64,000 nt of DNA from Tetrapyrgos nigripes. Lineage: Eukaryota > Basidiomycota > Agaricomycetes > Agaricales > Campanellaceae. The stretch covers positions 59,363 to 123,362 of the forward strand of contig JAACJM010000243.1 of NCBI GenBank assembly GCA_013368315.1. Direction: 5' to 3'. The position numbers were made by a program, and so were the translations under genes. Shown in pieces: positions 22,793 through 33,812 of the stretch; position 1 is the first letter of the stretch; every line of letters starts with the position of its first letter. Under the pieces are notes generated by a model, which made no database searches, had not been told where the DNA came from, and was given only the letters and a program-made list of their open reading frames with translations.

Positions 22793-23889
22793 TACTGTCT
22801 TCGATTTGACAGAACGCACTGGTTGGATATAGTATGAGATTACCACTAGACCACATACATAGTATGTGTATCGTCAGTCTGGTTTCGAGACTAAATATTG
22901 ATAAGAAGACTCTTCAACGGGAGTCCAGCGTCAAACCTTCTAAACAATTTGTACCCGTGCACGTACATTGCTTTGCGAGATATGTCAAACTAGAAGATGA
23001 AATGAGGTCCAGTGCTCATTCACTGTTCCTGTCAGTGCAGCCAAGACCTTGCTGATTCACCGTGGCCTCAAACTGAAGCACTCGAGGTTCCTGTCATATC
23101 ATGAAATTCCAGTATACACTTCAAGCTCAGACATGTGTGTCGTGAATGATAGGAATTCCAGATTTTCGCAGGTGCGCTGTCTTGACACACTGTTTTTGTT
23201 TTTTCTCGCCGAAGTCGTCAATTGCAATGCCCCTTTCTACATACATATCGGTATGTTACATCAATGTAGTTTCAGACTGATGATTGATGAATTAGTCCCC
23301 CCACTCTCTTGACGTGGGATTTTATGTAATTTCTAGCCCAAAAACTACCACACACCAAAAAGACAAAAATATCAGCTCAACGGAAAAATGAACTGATAGA
23401 CAAGTATTGTAGAATTTATCATTGATTTTATTGCCATCCACCTGCCATCTGCTTGCCATTCGCCAGCTCTGCCACCTGCCAAGCTGCCACGTCCTCAAGA
23501 TGACTTGCCATACACACTGCGTCCAGTATACACTTCAAGCTCAGCCGTGTGTGTCGTGAATGATAGGAATTCTAGATTTTCGCAGGTGCGCTGTCTTGAC
23601 ACACCGTTTTAGTTTTTTCTCGTCGAATTCGTCAATTGCAATGCCCCTTTCTACATGCGTATCGGTATGTTGCAATTGCATTAACGTAGTTTCAGATTGA
23701 TGAATTGGTCTCCCACTCTCTTGACGTGGGATTTTGATTTCTAGCCCAAAAACTACCAGCGGGGTTGTCCGCGAAATACACGACCTCCAGCATGACCGCG
23801 AGCGTATAAAAACAGCAACGGTGAGCGAAGAAATCAGCATACTGCCCTAGTATCTCCAGTCCTAGAGACCTTCCATTCCTGCCTCAACT
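22793..23889 (+). promoter_or_regulatory. Upstream region of the secreted-protein gene with a ~235-bp direct repeat
   Basis: Blocks at about 23110-23350 and 23523-23759 are direct repeats. Both start CAGTATACACTTCAAGCTCA and share TGTCGTGAATGATAGGAATT, GCAGGTGCGCTGTCTTGACA, GTCAATTGCAATGCCCCTTT and CACTCTCTTGACGTGGGATT, ending in AGCCCAAAAACTACCA. The second copy ends ~130 bp before the start codon at 23890 and contains the likely core promoter environment, so the upstream regulatory region has been duplicated. CCACCTGCCATCTGCTTGCC-type short repeats fill the spacer. Confidence 0.6.
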
Positions 23890-24639
23890 ATGAAGACCGC
23901 ATTCACCGTCGTGCGTACAAGTTTGATTCAAGTCGAACTGTTGTGTTCTCCCGCTGACCTCTCGAAACACAGTTTGCGCTCGCAACCTCCTTCTTCAGCT
24001 TAGTCTCAGCACAAGGCTCCGTTCGCAAATGTCATGACTCCGGTCTCAAGTCCAAGGTTTCCGAGGGATTGGAGATCACCCCGACAATCTGTCAACAAGT
24101 GAGTCGTGGTCCGTACCCTTCAAGTTCTCTCCGTTCGTCTGATTAGTTGCATTGCCATTGTTGTCTCGACCACTTCGTAGGCTGCTAACCGCAACATCCC
24201 GAACGGTGAGTATTTTTTCTCGCATTCTGACATCCCACATCGTTCAATTTGTCCTGATCCAATCGACTTGTGCCGCCTTTCTTCGATTCAATTTCTAGGT
24301 GGCAGCATCAGTGCCTGTGTGACCTTCCACTCCGATGGTACGACTGACCAGACCAACTACCGTTGGGACCTCACTGTGAGACATAACGGCCCGAGTGCCC
24401 CGGGGTAAGTTGGTGTCTAGTTACTCATGCAAAGTGTTCCATCTCATTTTTAACGGATGTTTACAAATTCTCACAGAGTACCCGGTCGAATTTCGGACGT
24501 GAACCAGTGCGAGCAAGCTTTGAACGCAATACTCACTCAGTGTGGAGATGGATCCCTAACTCAAGGTGGTTATGGATTCGTTGGCAACAACATCATCGAA
24601 TGGGAAATCGACCCCGTGCGTAATTCTCAGTGCAAATAA
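23890..24639 (+). CDS. Small secreted six-cysteine protein, 5 exons
   Basis: Five exons joined by GT-AG introns: 23890-23910, 23973-24098, 24181-24205, 24299-24404 and 24477-24639. They give a complete protein of about 146 aa. The first exon junction forms a signal peptide, MKTAFTV-FALATSFFSLVSA, with a likely cleavage after SA or AQG. The mature part has six cysteines: RKCHDSG, TICQQ, SACVTF, NQCEQA, TQCGDG and the C-terminal SQCK. This would allow three disulfides. It is secreted by prediction and could be a cell-surface, effector-like or glycan-binding protein. The pattern slightly resembles mushroom Y3-type glycan-binding proteins, but I am not sure of that. It is intact, with a duplicated promoter region upstream. 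Confidence 0.75.
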
Positions 24640-25180
24640 CTTGTCATACCGTCAAGCTGATGCAATTTCCCGTTATAGAATCACGAAGATAATTGCTAAC
24701 ACCGTTACGGAAGTTCTGAAATTATACAAACCCTTTGGTCCTCTCCTTCTGTGCCGTATTATATTCGAACTCTACGAATTCTCAATTCGCATATGCACAG
24801 CACTCTCGAACATTTTGCCAATCAGTGAGATCTTATCCATAAACAGCCAGGGAAGCTTAAAAGTTAACACCAGCCGTGTATGACATAAGTTCCACCGTGA
24901 TGGTTTTGAGACTGGGGAAAGGTGCCACTTTCGCATGGCAAATTCTCCACCGCTGTCAAAAATTGGATCACGTTATAATCACGTTTTTTGAGCCAATCAG
25001 AGGTCTTCGCTTTGGGCATAGCTTGCGCACTGACGATGTTAGAAACATGAAATCGACCAATCAAACTCGTTTTAAGCACAGCCATTATGTAGACCTTTCA
25101 AGGGGAACTTAGTTCTTCTGTCCTTTATCTCTCTTTCTGCCCACTGGCTCTACTAGACTAGTAGACTGCTAGTAGCTACT
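24640..25180. other. Intergenic with an inverted copy of the TTGCC repeat
   Basis: No supported gene. At 24912-24943 the reverse complement of the TTGCCATGCGAAGCAGTGGC block occurs (ACTGGGGAAAGGTGCCACTT). The rest shows nothing recognisable. Confidence 0.5.
24912..24943 (-). repeat. TTGCCATGCGAAGCAGTGGC repeat, copy 3 (inverted)
   Basis: On the minus strand, TTTGCCATGCGAAAGTGGCA is followed by CCTTTCCCCAGT. It has an indel against copies 1 and 2 but is clearly the same block. Confidence 0.6.
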
Positions 25181-25185
25181 CACAT

Positions 25186-25407
25186 TGTAATGGGCCTGTC
25201 CCATTTAGGTATATCTTATCTTATCTTTTCTTTTCTTGCTCTTAAATTTTGTTTATCAATAGTTAAATCAAAGTTAAATAAGCATCTTCATCTTTACTTT
25301 TTACCTTCACCTTGGTTGTACGAACCCTTGTATCTCGTATATTTTACAGAATGGAAAGGGGCCGAGGTCTACTCGTACGAATTGGGTGAAGAGTAAGGAC
25401 CGTTACA
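25186..25407. mobile_element. Solo LTR, 222 bp, with 5-bp target duplication
   Basis: Begins TGTAATGGGCC and ends GGACCGTTACA, imperfectly inverted ends of the TG...CA type. Identical CACAT pentamers flank it at 25181-25185 and 25408-25412. It contains a TATCTTATCTTATC tract and no gene. This is what remains after LTR-LTR recombination of a retrotransposon. The parent family is unknown and is not the gypsy or copia LTR seen later in the window. Confidence 0.7.
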
Positions 25408-25412
25408 CACAT

Positions 25413-25865
25413 TCTGTGCACCCACGGTTGTGGCCAAGTTGTGGCACCACCCTTAACACTCCTGGTTCCGGCAGCACCGAAACCCTGTGGTTGTTGAAAG
25501 ATTGACAGAAGAGAAAAAAATCCAAAGCCGCAAGAAGTCGGTCATAGGCCGGACAACGAGTGGGTTTGGAAGCTATATATGTAAAGCTACTACAGGCACT
25601 TATTCGGAACCTTTTATATTTTTGAGTTACGACTTATATTCCATGTCTTTAACTTGACCTCGTAATGTGAACGCTATGTATCGGGAGTGGCGCCCCCAAC
25701 GGCGGCGCGCTAGCTATATGAAAAGGGAACATGCATAGGCGTATGGTATGCACCAGTCGCGATGAAGCGTTGCGTCCTTCCACGTGACAGGTCCATCGAT
25801 GACATCACGCGCTCGGTGCCGACCAAAACGAAAATTTTGGCTGGATCGATCAACCTCCCACCACC
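25413..25865 (+). promoter_or_regulatory. Upstream region of the ABC-F gene
   Basis: CACGTGAC at 25781-25788 matches the Cbf1/E-box type site. TGACATCA at 25800-25807 resembles an ATF/CRE-type site. Both lie 60-85 bp before the ATG at 25866, which sits in a good CCACCATGC context. These are motif matches only; no binding is implied. Confidence 0.4.
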
Positions 25866-28800
25866 ATGCCTCCCTCTGCCTCCAAACAAAAAAGATTGGC
25901 CGAAAAAGCCGCAAAAAGGTCTGCAAAGGACGGAGGTGCCTCTACTACCACCACCACCCCCACTGGATCTGTCAATGGCGGCACGGGTGGGGTCAACACT
26001 CCTTTGACCAGTGTCAGTGCCTCAAACAGCAATGACGACTTGACGAGCATGGCCAAGCTGCAGATAGCAACGGAAAGGTATGCCACACTTGACTCTAATA
26101 CCTTGGCTCACCTTTTGCCCCAGGAGCGCAGCAGGCGTCCTCGTCTCGGATCCAAAAGGTCGCGACATCAAAATGGACCAGTACACCCTCTCCTTCCACG
26201 GCCGTCTCCTCATAGAAGGCGCCGAAATAGCTCTCAACTATGGCCAACGTTATGGTCTTTTGGGTGAAAACGGTTCCGGAAAGGTAGGCCCCAGTCTTAT
26301 CCTTCTCTTCACATCCCTCATAACCCTCCCAGTCAACCTTCCTCCAATCCATCGCCGAACGCGACATCGAAATCCCTCCCCACATCGACATCTATCTCGT
26401 CCGCGGCGAAGCCGAGCCCTCCGAAGTCAACGCCCTCGACTTCATCGTCGCATCCGCCAAAGCCAAAGTCGCAAAACTAGAAGCCTACATCGAGGAACTC
26501 TCCGTCGCAGACATCGTAGACGACCTCGCTCTCGAATCCGCTTATGAAGAACTCGAAGAAATGGATCCTGCTACATTCGAAGTGAAAGCAGGCTCTATTC
26601 TTCACGGTTTAGGGTTTAGTCAGGAAATGATGAGGAAACCTACCAAAGACATGTCTGGAGGTTGGAGGATGCGTGTAGCCCTTGCCCGAGCGCTTTTCGT
26701 CAAACCTCATTTGTTGCTGTTGGACGAGCCGACCAATCATTTGGATCTTGGCGCTGTTGTTTGGTTGGAAGCGTACTTGTCGACGTACAACCACATCCTC
26801 GTCATCACCTCTCATTCTCAAGATTTCATGGACACCGTTTGCACCAATATCATGGATTTGACGTTGAAGAAAAAGTTGGTGTATTATGGTGGTAACTACT
26901 CGACGTATGTCCGTACCAAGGAGGAGAACGAGGTTAACCAGATGAAGGCGTACCAGAAACAACAGGACGAAATCCTTCATATTAAAAAGTCCGTCTCCCT
27001 TTTCTTATTTACACTTTTTCTCACCTCTCCTCTAGGTTCATCGCCTCAGCCGGTACCTACGCCAACCTCGTCCGCCAAGCCAAATCCAAACAAAAAATCC
27101 TCGACAAAATGGAAGCAGCAGGTCTCATCGAAAAAATCGAAGCTCCCCGTCCCCTCCATTTCAATTTCGAAGATATTAGAAAACTACCTCCTCCAATTAT
27201 CGCTTTTGATGAGGTGGCGTTTAGTTATAATGGAAAACGAGAGAATTATCTTTATCAGGGGTTGAGTTTTGGGATTGAGTGCGTAACCTCTTTGCAGATG
27301 TATCTATGTATCTAACTGCCTTCCAGCATGGACTCCCGCCTAGCCATCCTCGGCGCAAACGGAACCGGCAAATCCACCCTCCTCAACCTCATAACCGGAG
27401 TCCTCCAACCCGTCGAAGGCACCATCTCCCGTCACTCCGCTCTCAAACTCGCGAAATACTCTCAACATTCCGCCGATCAACTTCCTTACGATAAATCCCC
27501 TATAGAATACTTTCAATCCTTGTTTGCGGAAAAGTATCCAGAAAAGGATGTTCAGGCTTGGAGAGCTCAGTTGGGGAGGTTTGGGTTGAGTGGGGCACAT
27601 CAGACGAGTGTGATTAGGCAGTTGAGTGATGGGTTGAGGAATCGGTGAGTGACTCATATGGGTCATTTGGGGTGTGGTGCTGATGTAGCGACTGACAGGG
27701 TGGTTTTTGCACAATTGGCGATGGAGCATCCGCATATCTTGTTGCTTGGTGAGTGTTGCCGTCTCTTTTTCTCTCAAATTTTTTTCTTTCTTTCGTCGTT
27801 TCTTTCCTTCTCTTTCTTTCTTTAGCTATCTCTTCCTCTTCCTCTTTCTCCTATCTCTCTTTTGGGGCTTTTGGGGAGAAATATTTCCCTTTACTTCGCT
27901 TCTCGCATCGTCACCGTCACATCACCATATACCCTCTTTGAGTTTGGGTCCCTTTTCCTTTCCTTTCCATTCTCTGGGCCCCAAATACCGAAATACGTCC
28001 CGGGGCCGGAACTAGCTCTGGGGGTTCATGTTGGTTGTTGTGTCGTGTCGTCATATCGCTTTGAGGTTGGGGCTGGCGTTGGTGTTAGTTTTGGTTTTGG
28101 TTTTGGTTTTGGTGTTGGTGTTGGTGTTGGTTTCGGTTTCTGTTTCGGTGTTGGCGTTGGCGGTGCTGATGGTGGGACGTATGGTACCGGTATGGCTAGG
28201 TTGGGAGATTTCTCGGGTTTTCGGGTTTTCGGGTTTTCTACCCAGGCGGTTAGGCGGTTATCAGACGTCGTTTGTCGTTTGTCGGTAGTGCGTGGTGCGT
28301 GGTTGGTGGTCTTTTGCCCATCCCGCATGCCTATCTATACCTGACCCGTCGTGTTCTGCTCTTGTTCTTGTTCTTGTCTTCGTTGATCTGCCTTGTGTGG
28401 TGGCTGACGTTGACGTGGTTGACCGTTGTCGTGGTCTGATCACGGTCGTAGACGGAGTCGTCGATTTCGGTTCTGGTTTCTGTTTCTGTCTCTGTTTATT
28501 CGGTGTTTTTGGGGTTAGTGGTACCCGGTACTATCTAGCTGGCTCTTATGTCGGTGCTGGTGCTTGGTCCATGCCCGCCGACCTCGTCATCGTCGTCGTC
28601 ATTGTTCGCATTGGGCATTGGTGTTGGACTTGGACTTGGAGCTGTCGTTGGGCCCGGTCAGCATGGATATAGAGAAGTTGACGTTTTTGGATACTGTTTC
28701 CCTTTTGACCGATGTTGGACGTTGGACTTTTTTCAAAGCCCTCTGAGACCATGTCTCGCCGTCACCGCTGGGTTATCATGGTCATGGTCATGGGATGGTG

Positions 28801-30286
28801 GATGGTGGATGGTGCTTGTAAGATTGCTGTTGCTGTTATTAGCGCTCATTGTGTATTGTGTTGGTTCTGGTTCTGGTGTGGAGGTTGTAGGTTGTACATC
28901 ACATCGCCCTGTCTTATCCGTTTTGTTCGTCTCTTTTGGTTTCTGGGACCGACATGACGAGATTAGACTGGGCTGGACAGGGTAGGGGCAGTCAGTGCAT
29001 CCTGGGGTTTTGATGATGCTTTTGGCGGCGATGGTGATGGTGATGCAGACGTCGGCGTTGTCATTGGCATTGACGTGGTCAGTGTCGTCGGGTGTCGTTG
29101 AGGCCCGTTTTTGTTTTTCATATTTGACTCACTTTTTTGAGTCGGTCTCCCTTTTTTTCTTCTCTTTGTTTTCTCTTTCACTCTCGTCCGCTGCTCTACT
29201 GTAGTGATGGATAACCCTCATCTGCTGCTGGACGTAAAGTTAGTTAAAGTGGTCGTTGCAGACTTGGTGCTGGGAGTTTTTGCGTTCTTTTTTGTTTTTG
29301 TTTTTGTTTGTTCACCGCGACTATCTCCGCCCCAGTCAGTCTCCACTCGCTGTGGGTAATCATAGTTGGAGTCTGAACCTATGTGCCAGTGCTACTCTGG
29401 GTCTTTTATCACTGTCGTCGTGGATGTTGGTGTTGGTGGTCAGTGGTCGGCGTTGGTGGTCGTTCGACCCTGGTTACCTTTCTTTCTCGGTGTTCTGTTC
29501 ACCTCGGTGCTACGATTGCGGTTTTTGGAGCACGTCTTTATGCTGTTTATCTTCGTTGGGTCCGTTTCGTTGGCGCTTCGCCGTCCGTCCAGCAGACGGA
29601 GTCCGTTGTCGTCTTCTCTTGAATTTGCTCGGTGTCTATACTAGTAACGGTGATAGGACTTGGAGAGATTTCGGCCATTTTTTCTTTCTTTCTTTCCTTT
29701 TTGGTCTTTGTTCTTCTCTTCCTTCCTTCCTTCCTTCCTTCCTTCCGTCCTTCCTCCTCTCTTCTTCTATTCCTCTCGGTCCTTCACCGTAGTCTTTTTC
29801 TCTCTCTCGTCTGGTGTTGTCGACTTTTTCCCGTTCTTTCAGTCTCCGTCAAATCCGCCGCATACTGATAAATTTCGGTCCTTAGACGAACCCACTAACC
29901 ACTTGGACATGGCCTCCATTGACGCTCTGGCCAAAGCCATCAAGGAATTTGAGGGTGGTGTTGTGATTGTATCACACGACTTCCGTATGTCCTGTACCGA
30001 TTATGCTCCCTCCCGCTTTCTCTGACGTCTTTTTGTTTTTTGCAGGACTCATCGGTCAAGTCGCTGAAGAGCTTTGGGAGGTAGCCAACAAGAAAATCCG
30101 CAACCTTACCAAAGAGGGCATCAGCATCGTCGACTACAAGAAGAAACTTGCACAAGAGAGTGAGTCGTCTTCGTCACTTCTTTTTATCTTTTTATCTGGT
30201 ACTCATCTCCCCCCGTCTTCCCAGGTGCCGCCGCCATCGAGAAAGCCAAGCTCTTCAGTAAATCAGCACCCAAAGGCAAAGCATAA
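25866..30286 (+). CDS. ARB1: ABC-F family ATPase, ARB1/ABCF2-like, 9 exons
   Basis: Exons: 25866-26077, 26124-26283, 26333-26988, 27036-27278, 27327-27644, 27699-27748, 29886-29984, 30046-30159 and 30225-30286. A lysine-rich N-terminus ([15 protein letters not shown]) precedes two nucleotide-binding domains. NBD1 has Walker A GENGSGKST (split by an intron after the Lys), signature [16 protein letters not shown] and Walker [16 protein letters not shown]2 has GANGTGKST, the ARB1-type signature [11 protein letters not shown] and Walker [13 protein letters not shown], then VSHDFR. The [12 protein letters not shown] segment and the [12 protein letters not shown] opening fit ARB1, a soluble ABC-F protein needed for ribosome biogenesis and export; it has no membrane segments. 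All intron joins keep frame. The oddity is the 2,137-bp intron that cuts the second Walker B between LLL and D; every other intron is about 45-65 bp. Confidence 0.9.
27749..29885 (+). other. 2,137-bp intron inside the ABC-F Walker B codon
   Basis: The donor GTGAGT follows the first base of the Asp codon and the acceptor is CCTTAG. Exon bases rejoin as G|AC, restoring [11 protein letters not shown]. The intron is strongly T- and G-rich on the coding strand. It has simple tracts: GGTTTTGGTTTTGGTTTTGG and GTTGGTGTTGGTGTTGG near 28085-28125, CGGGTTTTCGGGTTTTC near 28215, TTTTTGTTTTTG near 29285 and (TTCC)n near 29722-29750. No transposon ends or convincing ORF were seen in either strand. Confidence 0.75.
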
Positions 30287-32056
30287 AGCGTATTATCAAG
30301 TCCAAGTCTCGTTACATTTGTACAACTTGAAACAAACCCAACTTTGTACAAGTAACTGTACTGTACTTCGTATGTATCTGTAGCCTTCTATTCTTCTATC
30401 TTATCCCTATCCCACATTCACCCTAAGTTGCGTTATCGACGTCCATGTTGACGTTGTTGTCTGTGTCCGTATCTGTCTGTCTGTCTGTGCTGATTGTGTT
30501 GACTCCAATCTCAGCTTTGACTTGTTCTCATGCCTAGCTAGCTATAAATTTACTTAGATGTCGTCGTCAAGAACATTCCACGCTATCTCTTGTTTGTTCG
30601 TCTTTTTCGTCCATGCTACCTACTACGTTTTACTTTCCTTTGCGTTCGTCATCGCTCATTAACTACACTCACGATCTCGTTCTCGTTCTCTCTCTCTTCA
30701 TAACATACATGCACATAGAACAACGTATTGAATCAATTGTATCGTATTTTGCATGACAAGATCCCATATGTCACATCACAAGAGAGACTAAGAATTCACT
30801 TCTCCCGCTGCCTCCCATTCTCATACCTATTTCCAAATCATTCCTTGCCCAAGTTCTCACGTCGGAGTGTATCAGCGTTACAGTTCACGTACTCGTCAAC
30901 TAGCTAGGCCTGTATGAGTATTAAAGTTAGACAAAGGTTGGAGGTTGGTCGGAGATGAAGGCAGGTGTCTGGTGGACCCCGATGCATACCTTGCATAGAC
31001 TTGGAGCGAACTCCAGGCCAGACAGAGGTAGCAGTGCGCCTGAGGCAGCAGACAGGCCAAGACATACCCGCTGGCGTAATGTTTAGACGTGCGCAGGTTT
31101 GGTGATGAAGAAAGACGGTTGTGCATGGAGCGAAGCTGCATGCGCAGGCGTAGAATTGTCAGGTCATCAGGACTTGGCGAGTGTCTTTGGAAAGTACTCA
31201 CGTCTAGATGCTAGCTAGACGTTCAAGTTACCCCCTAGCCAAGCCTAGAAGAGGTGGAGCCTATGTCGCTTGAAGTTAGATCTTCGCGTCTCTGAATTTC
31301 TGGCAGGGTGGACCCACTCGGAGTCGCGACGCGTATTTGACGCCATCAGGAAAAGGGGAGGTTCATTATTCCCGCTACCGTTTAGGTAGTGGGTCTTGGC
31401 TGTTTGCAAGCCGCTGACAAATTCCTGCCGTATTCATGCCGTTCCCTCCTAAAGCCTCGCTGCCTTCTCACCATGACGGGTTTTTCCATGGAGGCTGATC
31501 ACAGAGTATTGACAATTACAGCACATGCCACTTTCTTTGTTAACTGTGACGAGCAGGCATGGTACAATATATACACTAAAAGCAGAGTGGCAACTCCATA
31601 ACTTACCTGGGATGAGAATTACTTGTTAGAGCTGGTTGAGGCTTGTTAGAGCAATTGAGAGTAAGTATGAAACTTGTCATTTGGGGGACTTTCTAGTAGT
31701 CCTTATATACCTGCAAGATGTGGCTGTAACTATGAATGTGGCTACTAATTACCTCAATATAAATCTGTATGTATGACTACTTAGAACTACATATGATCAA
31801 TCTATCAATTAATGATAGATATCGATGTGCTGCAGTCATGCTGTACACTATACAACATCTTTGATTGCTGAACCTTTAGGTAAGGCTCCTTTCAGGAATC
31901 CTCAGTGCGTGTTTTACAGACTCGAACTCCCACGAACCATATATAGAGATTTTTTGCTGCAGACTCCAGCATTTCTTTTCCCATATGACATGTCATAGTT
32001 CCTCTCTGAGTCCCTTTACTATGTACTTTCTCTTGTTCTAATCCTTCGCGCAAAAT
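30287..32056. other. Intergenic, no supported gene
   Basis: 3' flank of the ABC-F gene followed by unassigned sequence. Short frames at 30896-31201 (minus) and 31389-31601 (plus) have no recognisable motifs. The last ~100 bp before 32057 would be the promoter side of the interrupted gene. Confidence 0.4.
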
Positions 32057-32528
32057 ATGGCACCTCATGGCTCTCGCCTTTTCCAGTTATATCCCACTCA
32101 AACTGCAGCCGCTGGCTCTGACATACCAGTCTGTCTTTCTGCTCCTTAAACTGGCTCGATGTTAGTGACATTCATCTCATTAGACTGCAGCTTCTTAGAG
32201 GTCAGCGCTGCCGGTGTTGTCGTCTGTGAGTGGGCACATGGTGCATCATCAACTCTTCTGTTACTCCATCTACTCACTGTCTTTTCTCCTGTAGACCTGT
32301 ACTACACCTTTGCCTCCCAATGATGCCTTTGTTTTTAATAATGATAACAATACTGTCATGCAAAATGTTAATGAAATTAGAACCTCTTTGCCTGTTCCCA
32401 ATGAGACCGCTCCCTCTGTCATGTCTCACACCAATTTTCCATGCACTGTGCAAGCTCAAGCACATTATTGTCCCTCTGACTTCATCCTCCTCAACAATTC
32501 TCACAAGTGTCAGATCGTTGCCAAGTTG
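32057..32528 (+). pseudogene. 5' part of a gene split by the giant palindromic element
   Basis: A possible start ATG at 32057 opens MAPHGSRLFQLYPTQTAAAG. After one or more introns (acceptor CTGTAG at about 32294) a frame runs TTPLPPNDAFVFNNDNN... to SDFILLNNSHKCQIVAKL, where the element begins at 32529. The frame resumes at 47481 beyond the element, with the 3-bp TTG target duplication being the Leu codon. The function is unknown and no domain is recognised. It may be a host gene or an ORF of another transposon. Exon structure upstream of 32300 is uncertain. Confidence 0.5.
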
Positions 32529-33812
32529 CACTGGGTGCAAACACTTGTAAATCCTCTGCTTTACTGAGGTTTTACAAGAGTATTACACCAAGCCAATCAA
32601 TATGTAAGACTCCTTGTCATACATTAGTATTACAAGAGACAGAAAAAATTAGAACAACCTTGTATGACCATTGTAAGTCATAAAGAAATACCATGGACTT
32701 TCAGTGTGACTTGCTGTGACTGTATACCCTTGGTGGATATACTGTGGAATTACACAGGAATTTCAGGGTGACTTTTTGTCACAATATGTCATGTAGTAAG
32801 ACACATAGGAAATACTGGAGTATTTCAGTGTGACAGATAATCACAGTATGACAAACAGTAAGGCAAGAGAGATTTACAAAGGACTTACAAGGAAGCAAAA
32901 TCTGCAGGAAATTTACAAAGTGACAATCAAGTCACAGTAATACACTTGTAAGACTAGCTGTATTATGAAGGAATTACAAGAAAGATTTGCTACAAACACT
33001 GGTAAATCCTCAGCCTTACTGGAGTATTACAAGAGTATTATGGGGAACCAATCAATATGTAAGTTGGCTTGACTTACAAGTGTATTACAAAATAGACAAA
33101 AAATGAGGACTATTCTGAAAGACCATTGTAAGCTGCAAGGACATACCATGGACTTTCAGTGTGAGGCTTTGTCACAGTATAGCACTGAAGAGCATACAGT
33201 GGAATTACAAGGTGACTTTTTTGTCACAGTGTGTCTTCTTGTAAAACAGAACTGAAATACCAGGGTATTTCAGTGTGAGATAATGTCACAGTAAGACAAT
33301 TTGTAAACCAAGTAAAATTTACAGAGGACTTACCAGAAGGTGGAACTTGAAAGTCTTGGGTAAGACTGCTCATATTTACACTGAATTTACGGAGGGACAG
33401 CTGTGTCACAGTAATACCCTAGAAAGACTTGTGACTTTACAAGGGAATTACAAGATGCAGGTTTTAAAAGTCTATCTCGTAAGTCTCTGGAAAAAACCTG
33501 CATGCTAAATGGAGAATATACAGTGTGACAGACTGGTCACAGTAAGACACTTGTAAGTCACAAGACATTACAATGACTTTACTGAAAAGTGACTATTTTG
33601 TAAGTCATCATGTATATCCAATGGACTTACAAGAGACTTGTTGGATGGATTTGCAGTGCATGTCAATTAAGTAATACAGAAGGGCTTACTGAAAATTTAC
33701 AGGATGTAATACAATGAATTCATTCAACCAGGTCAATTAAATGTTACTAAATATAAATAGACAGCTCAGGCTGGACTGTGTCTGCCTTGTCATCTTCGTC
33801 TGCTCAGTCTGT
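32529..33812 (+). repeat. Left terminal inverted repeat of the giant element, ~1.28 kb
   Basis: Nearly identical to the reverse complement of 46196-47480, with only scattered single-base differences in the parts I compared. It is built from degenerate direct repeats: the ~360 bp starting at 32529 recurs from about 32996 (shared AAACACTKGTAAATCCTC, GAGTATTAC, CCAATCAATATGTAAG, ACCATGGACTTTCAGTGTGA, GTATTTCAGTGTGA). About nine short hairpin motifs of the form GTGAC-(5-8 nt)-GTCACAGTA occur at about 32707, 32768, 32827, 32921, 33158, 33213, 33274, 33394 and 33519. The first and last 30 bp are not low complexity. Confidence 0.88.

Noticed and set aside
28021..29870. Several 60-180-codon frames inside the long ABC-F intron
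   Set aside because: They follow the T/G- and T/C-rich simple sequence of the intron, overlap in different frames and show no motif.
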